Shown: positions 58,440 through 64,000 of the stretch, in pieces | Numbering within the stretch: position 1 is the stretch's first letter | How the letters are laid out: every line of letters begins with the position of its first letter | From: Wurfbainia villosa | Lineage: Eukaryota > Streptophyta > Magnoliopsida > Zingiberales > Zingiberaceae | Reading direction: 5' to 3' | Length of the DNA stretch: 64,000 bases | Assembly: GCA_025175895.1 (NCBI GenBank) | Contig: CM046001.1 | Location: 27,414,314-27,478,313 of the forward strand | Program-made: the position numbers and the translations under genes | Notes under the pieces: generated by a model | Database searches by the model: none | What the model saw: the letters and a program-made list of their open reading frames with translations, nothing else | What the model was told of the DNA's origin: nothing

Positions 58440-60104
58440 TGCAAAGCTAAATTAATCAAGTAATTGAGCACATAATTTTAGTATTGGCTCCCCCTAGATT
58501 ATTAAATCGATACGGTCTATCCACATAATGGATTTGATCTTTAGGAACCCAATATTTGGTTGAACCTAATTGTAATTTTAAAATGGTCTTAGGGACCCAT
58601 GCTTGGATTCTTTATTATTATGATTTACAATTGACATGTAAGATCTATTTGTCATCCTAAATCCGAGTCCGGCCTTATTGTATACGGCTCTTTGCGATCC
58701 AAGAAGTAAGTCAAGACCCTTGGATCCCAATGTGAACTTTTCCAACAATTTCCTAAGCTATTGAACTTGCCCTTTCAAGAGAGAATTCTCCTCCTCAAGT
58801 TTTTCAACTTGAGTTGAGTTTTCCTCTTGAACTTGACTAGTTGAAGAGATTAGGATAGCCTCATGCTTGAGGAGTTTAACCTCCTTAAGCAATGACTCGA
58901 CTTTAGACTCGGACTTAGCTAATTTTTTATCTAAAAATTTAATGGCATTATACAAGGTGTTGATTAAAGACCGACTTACCTTGATTGATTCTTTTGAACT
59001 GGATACGGATCCGTGGCTTGTCTTAAATTGGATTTCAGTGTCGGATCTGGAATCGGACTCGGACTCGGACTCATCGGCTTCGGATTCGGACTCGGACTCC
59101 ATCGGTCTTGCCATGAATGCCAAGTTGTTGACTTGGTCTTCTTCATCCGATGATTCCTCCCAAGTTGCGTTGAGTGCCTTCTTGATTTGAGGTTGCTTGT
59201 TCTTTATCCTCGGACACTCGGACTTGAAGTGACCCTTCTTGTTGCAATCATAACACTTGTAGCTTTGTGGGGGGGTTTATGTTTTGCTTAATTTTCTTGT
59301 CCTTTGATTGCTTTGTAGGCTTCCTTCCTTTTCTAATCATTTTTCGAACTAGGTTGACTAGTTAGGTCTCCATTTCTTCGTCTACTTCCGATTCAGACCC
59401 GTCTTCTTCGAGAGGAAGCTTGCTTTTTGCCTTTCTTTGACTTGCATACAAGGCAATACCGTTCTCGACCGAGGCCGAATTAGATTTCTCATGTAATTCA
59501 AATTCGGAAAATAGTTCATCTAATCTAGTTTTAGATAAATCCCTAAAAATTTTAAGCATCAACCATGGATACCCATAAAGTCATCCTAGGAAAAGCTTTT
59601 AAAGCATACCTTATTACGTCTCAGTTCTCTATCCTTTGTCCAATAGAGTGGAGACCGTTCATTATATCTTAGATCCGAGCATGAAGTTGCGAGGCTGTCT
59701 CGTTGTCCTGCATTTTTAAGTTAAACAATTTATTAAGGAGTAAGTCTCGTTTGCATACCTTAGTGTCGGCAATTCCTTCATGTAACTCAGTGAGCCTATC
59801 CCAAAGGTCCTAGGTGCTGATGAAGGGGTCGACGCGGTTGAGTTCCTCCTTGGTCAATCCGCATTACAAGATCTGAGTTGCTTTTGTCGTCGACTTCGAT
59901 TTGATGCTTCATTGCGTTGGTCCACTTATCATAGTCCAATGATTCCCCTTGGTCATTGGTAGGTAAAGCAAAGCCGGTTTGGATAAGAATCCACATCTCA
60001 ACTTGTGTTTTTAAAAAACACTCCATCCGACCCTTCCAATAGCGGAAGTCATATCCGTTAAAGAACAGAGGTCGGGCGGTGCTATACTCCTCAAGGTGGG
60101 TCAT
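58440..60104 (-). pseudogene. I gag: UBN2-type Gag with one zinc knuckle and coiled coil, broken
   Basis: Start at 60104 (MTHLEEYSTARPLFFNGYDF). The N-terminal domain holds FRYWKGRMECFLKTQ. A UBN2 region follows (LWDRLTELHEG, KMQDNETASQLHARI, DLSKTRLDELFSEFELHE; 59810-59485). The knuckle CYDCNKKGHFKSEC is intact (about 59255-59210). An acidic stretch (NATWEESSDEEDQVNNLAFM) and a Ser/Glu/Asp repeat lead to a coiled coil (58980-58760). The C-terminal GSQRAVYNKAGLGF motif lies near 58680. There is a frameshift near 59880, a stop near 59710, one near 59590, another near 59360, and others. Plant copia pol would follow this arrangement, but only tail does. Confidence 0.82.
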
Positions 60105-60256
60105 TTAAAAAAACTTGCAAAGACACAAACAACAAAAAAAGATTCCAAGACTTGGACTTGGATTAGTAGTGTGGGAAATAAATAAAAAGCTTTAAATGAT
60201 AAAAATATGAAAAGAAAAAGTGCTCGACCGGTGGTTGCACCGAATCTGAGCGGCCC

Positions 60257-60271
60257 CACTCTGATACCAAA
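60257..60271 (-). other. I primer-binding site
   Basis: The minus strand reads TTTGGTATCAGAGTG next to the LTR. Confidence 0.88.
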
Positions 60272-61412
60272 TATAGGATCGAGAAACGTTAGAGGGGGGT
60301 GAATAGCGTTCGGGAAACTTTTCTTTTCATCGTTAAAATGGAGTAAGTCGCAGCGGAAACAAAAGAAACAAAAGACACAAGTACATAAAGGAATTTTTAC
60401 TTGGTTCATAGCCAACCGGCTACTAATCCAAGACCCTGCGATCCTCGATCGCTTCCGAAGGACAAAGCACTAAAAGTCTCTTCCTCGTTGGAGGTAAGAG
60501 ACAACCGATTACAAAAACATGGATGTAGACGAAGAGGTAACAAGCCTACCTCTCCTCTTAGCAACAATAAGCAAGAAAAAACAAGAACTTAACAAAGTAC
60601 CGACAATAGAAGAAGTAGATGCGCATTTTGCCGGCGTTACGACATTGTTGAATGAACTTGGAGGGTTGAAGCACTTGAGAGCTTTTTGTTAATGGATGAA
60701 GGGTGTCTCACCCCTTCTTTTATAGCTTTTTCAAACCCTAGCTCGTTGAGATCCAGATCTGAGTCAAACAAGTCTATCTTCCCTCATTTTCTAGTTCTTA
60801 TCTTGTCTTTCCTCGAAGTGACCAGATTCATTAGCAGTCGATTGAAGCTTACAACAGTCGATTGATGGTGATCCAGTTGACTGTCATTTCCCTCCAGTCG
60901 ACTGATGGCTTGATAAATCACCTGCAACACATGGTTAGCACAAGAACTGTATAGCGAACAAATCCGATGGTCATGTACTGTCCGACCTCGACTTAAACCT
61001 TCCTCTGGAAGTCTTAGTCGGATCGTCGCCTATGGATGTCCCCGTACGAAGGACGCATCCTTACCATCGCTCCACACTCAAAGCTTACCTTTGGTCCTTC
61101 TGACTTGTCACTTAGCTTTCGGTCACTTGACCACCAAGGTTCCCCAACTTCCCGAGGTTATCCTAGCATTTTTTGACCTGGTCAACCGACCACCAAGGTT
61201 TCTCGTCCCGTCGAGATTCTCCTTGGTGTTGATCCATATGACCACCAAGGTTTCTCGACTTCCCGAGATTCTCCTAGCGTCGTCGACCTTCGTAAAGCTT
61301 AATACACTACCTGCACATTCAACATCGCATATGAGATAACAAGATAGCTTAACTTTGGATCTTTGTCATTATCAAAACCTAGGTTCGATTATCTGGTACC
61401 TCTGCACTAACA
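60272..61412 (-). repeat. I 5' LTR
   Basis: 1141 bp; the inverted match is J 48207-49350. TATAAAAG is at 60717-60724 (minus), palindromes at 60835-60910 and repeated ACCACCAAGGTTTCTCG units at 61130-61260. The minus strand starts TGTTAGTGCAGAGG. Confidence 0.87.
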
Positions 61413-61490
61413 GAAAATGACCTAAAGTGCCAACTTTGCTATGGTTAGATTAACTATCTTACCAATTCAAGTTGACACACCCTAACCCAT

Positions 61491-63134
61491 TTAGGATGAG
61501 GGAATCACGCTCCTAGGAACTCAATACCTATTGGAGTTCCTTGGGTTCACTAAGGATAACTTCCCTTAGTACCTTCCTAATGACCCTTTTAGGCTTTGAA
61601 GCCTTGGTCATTAGCATTTTGTCAAGGTCAACTCTAGGGGTAACTCCCCTTGTAACATTGCTAGTGACTTTCCTAGACTTCTTCGAAGCCTTAGTCACTT
61701 GACACTTACCATGGTTAGCCTTAGGGATGACTTCCCTAGTAACCTTAGTTTTCCTAGACCTATGAGTGGTTCCATAGTCAAATGGAACACTATAGTAAGT
61801 TGGCATAACCTCCTTGGACTTAAGCTTGTGACCAAAGTCTTTCCTTTCCTTGGAAGACTCTTGCCTCCTAGATCTTAATTTTTTATCATTAGACTCATTA
61901 ATTGAATTTGTCATTTTTCTAAGAATCTTTTTCAATTTCTCAAGTCTTGTCCTCAAGGATTAATTTTCTACCACTAATGCCTCAAATTTTGAATTTTCAT
62001 TTGTTCTTTGGGCATTTTCCTCCTTTTAGGCATATGCCTACCCTTCTTAGGGTTAATGCCTAAATGATTCTCTATCTTCCTAATAGCTTCCTTAGATAGA
62101 ATTGTTCTTGAGTTACTGATTCTAGATTTTTCCTTAGGTGAATTAGCATGTTTGACACCTAAGCAATAATATTTATTATTTCTAGCATGTTTTTCATGAT
62201 CAATAGTAAGGAAATTTCTAGCATGCTTCCTATCATTACGTAAAGTAAGAGCATTATTTAAATTTATCTTAGGGTTTGTCTTAGCTCCCTCTACATGTAA
62301 TGCTCCTCCTTTTCCCTTGGTTTACTTCCTCCCCCTAGGACATTGAGTCCTATAGTGACCCTTTTGATTGCATTTGAAGTAAATAATGTGCTCCTTGCTC
62401 TTTCTTATCGGGGCTCCGACCTCCTTTGACTTGTCCTTAACTTTTAGTGTCGTTGAGTCTTCTTGACTCGCTTTGGATACTTACTCGTGTGATGTCCATT
62501 TTTCTTACACTCAAAACACATAATATGATTTTTATCTTTATTTATTATGTTTGAGTTACCTAGGCTAGAATTTTGAGCTTGCTCTTCTTCTCTCCCGGAG
62601 GTAGATGGTTCTTCTTCTTGCTCTAGCATGGAAGGCCTAATCTCCTCCCCCCTCAATCCTAAAAGTGGAGGCTTCTTCTATTTCTTTTACCCCTTCCTCG
62701 GATGATGAACTTGCTTCTTCAGTCTCATTATCATCTCCACTTTGGACCATTGAGCATCCTTGTTCCTTGGCCTTCTTTATTTCTTGAGTCGTTGAGGGTT
62801 CTTCATGGAGCTCAGCTAACTTACTTCATAGTTTCTTAGCATCCTTAAATTCACCTAACTTTGTCAAAATACCGTTAGGTAATAAATTAACCAACATTTT
62901 TGTTACCTTATTATTTATTTTGAAATATAGGATTTGCTCCTTGGTCCACTTCTTCTTCTTGAGTGTTCTCCCCTTCTTATCTTTTGGAGCAGCCAATCCT
63001 ACTATAACATTAATCCAATTATCATAATCACACATAAGAAAATACATCATTGTACCTTTCTAATATGCGAAATTTTCGCAATCGAAGGTAAGCGGAACTG
63101 TGACGTCATCACCCAATTTTTCTTGAAACTCCAT
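61491..63134 (-). pseudogene. H gag: copia-type Gag, gag-only group, heavily broken
   Basis: Start at 63134 (MEFQEKLGDDVTVP), like C. N-terminal domain with a stop near 63060 and KKWTKEQILYFKINNKVTKML (62960-62900). The acidic linker is frameshifted near 62650. Knuckle 1 (CFECKKNGHHTSKY, last Cys lost) lies near 62520 and knuckle 2 (YFKCNQKGHYRTQC, first Cys lost) near 62380. Then PFDYGT near 61780 and a basic tail. The end VPRSVIPSS and stop at 61493-61491 correspond to the WVPKSVIDSR end in B and C. No pol follows. Confidence 0.82.
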
Positions 63135-63189
63135 CTTCTTCTCCTCTAGCGCTTTACTCCCTCGGTTGTTAATCCTTGAAGTACGACTC

Positions 63190-63203
63190 GCTCTGATACC
63201 ACT
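63190..63203 (-). other. H primer-binding site
   Basis: The minus strand reads AGTGGTATCAGAGC next to the 5' LTR. Confidence 0.9.
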
Positions 63204-64000
63204 TGTTAGGAACGTTGGCGTCGCTAAAGGGGGATGAATAGCGATTTCACTTCGTCGCTTGGAATTCATTCGCGTTCGTTTGATTGCTTGTCTACAATTG
63301 TTGTTAGCACAACGGAAACAAATAGCAATAATAAAATATGACAAACACTAGCAATACACAAAGATGTAACGTGGTTCGGAACCTAGGGTTCTTACTCCAC
63401 GGGGCGAGCTTAATAGCGAGCTCTAGTGATACACACCACCACTAATAAATCTCTCCTTCGCGAAAAACACTCCGGAGGTGAAGAAACCTCTTATAAAGTG
63501 ATTATAATAGTAATACAAGAAATACAATAAGTATACTAAGCAATAAGCAAATACAAGTAAAGAAAACTTTACACAAAGAACGTTTGATTGCTTACTTGTT
63601 GATTGCTTTGGATTGCTCTTGAAGGTCTGAAATGCAACAACACTTCCCCTTCAAAATCGCCCCAAAAATCGCTGCAAAATCCTCCATCTTGAGCTGATTT
63701 TATAACCTGCATCGAGCTGATTTCACACCTATCAGTCGACTACCAAAAGACACCAGTCGACTGCTCTCCCATCCGTTGTCTCACAACAGCTCCATCTATG
63801 CGGGAACCTGCCCAATCAACAATCAACTGTCCTTACCAGCAATCGACTGATGCCCAGTAGTCGACTGACCAGTCGACTACCAAATATTATATGCTCGTGT
63901 CCACCAACTCTAGTCGATTACCCTCCATGGCAGTCAATTGCTCAAGGCTAATATGACCCCCACATACTTGATAGATCACCCTTAGCCTAGACCTAAACCT
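63204..64000 (-). repeat. H 5' LTR, partial (runs off the window)
   Basis: It pairs with 57023 onward. The TATA region (TTATAAAAT on minus) lies at about 63696-63704 and palindromes, several with CG-to-CA or CG-to-TG changes, from 63731 to 63930. Confidence 0.87.

Larger units (their letters stand above)
58085..61412 (-). mobile_element. Element I: gag-only LTR element, 3' end missing
   Basis: Same family as J but inverted. On the minus strand: 5' LTR 61412-60272, PBS, gag, tail to 58085; there is no 3' LTR. It is embedded in H: H-type tail resumes at 61413 (AAAATGACCTAAAGTGCC) and H LTR ends at 58084. The missing parts of both elements at the left junction indicate one deletion spanning it. 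Confidence 0.82.
57023..64000 (-). mobile_element. Element H: gag-only LTR retrotransposon, continues past the right edge
   Basis: On the minus strand: 5' LTR (from beyond 64000 to 63204), PBS, gag (63134-61491), short tail, then element I, then a truncated 3' LTR. The distal 3' LTR, purine tract and most of the tail are missing at the junction with I. No pol domain is seen. It lies in the tail of G. Confidence 0.85.

Noticed and set aside
58758..59123. Ser/Glu-rich coiled-coil ORF as a separate host gene
   Set aside because: It follows the zinc knuckle of I gag in the order usual for plant copia Gag and is continuous with it once frameshifts are allowed.

Overview
The window reads as intergenic, repeat-dense DNA of a flowering plant nuclear genome. 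I found no ordinary host gene, rRNA, tRNA gene or bacterial/organellar operon. The plant assignment rests on several sequence signs. Every LTR element has a primer-binding site matching plant initiator tRNA-Met (TGGTATCAGAGC). The elements carry plant Ty1/copia gag-pol, and there is a plant RTE-clade LINE. Protein ORFs are long but broken, and TATA boxes lie inside the LTRs. The species cannot be named from the sequence alone.

Layout of 1-46.6 kb: one nest of LTR retrotransposons, resolved by 5-bp target-site duplications (TSDs). Element A (+ strand, Ty1/copia with pol) occupies 1-2502 and resumes at 43683-46639. Element X (2503-43677, +, TSD AAGGT) sits in A's reverse transcriptase. Element B (2735-28628, - strand, TSD GTGTG) sits in X's 5' LTR. 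Element C (8928-28031, -, TSD ACTTG) sits in B's 5' LTR. Element E (14376-23720, +, TSD CTCAT, copia with pol) sits in C's body, and solo LTR D (25956-27185, TSD ACACT) sits in C's 5' LTR. Element F (31436-40413, +, copia with pol, TSD AATAC/TATAC) sits at the end of X's gag. The nest is five levels deep.

Layout of 46.6-64 kb: a short AT-rich spacer with a possible MITE is followed by LTR fragment K and gag-only element J. J is interrupted by a full-length RTE-type LINE (51277-54524, -, with a 13-bp TSD). Then come gag-only fragment G with a SINE-like insert, gag-only element H (-, running off the right edge), and inside H the gag-only element I (-, truncated at its 3' end).

How the parts work together: A, E and F carry protease, integrase, reverse transcriptase and RNase H, all now broken. 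X, B, C, G, H, I and J encode only a Gag-like protein, usually with two CCHC zinc knuckles and a coiled coil. In the better preserved ones (X, B, C) a long non-coding tail lies where pol should be. These match the published description of TR-GAG elements, non-autonomous LTR elements that would need Pol supplied in trans. Their LTRs share a striking promoter design: a dense array of the 10-bp palindrome CAGTCGACTG lies directly upstream of the TATA box. C also carries a second, same-strand gene cassette. It encodes a plant-transposon-domain-like protein and has its own TATA box, a similar upstream array and a plausible 115-nt intron. That cassette and the palindrome arrays are the most unusual features here.
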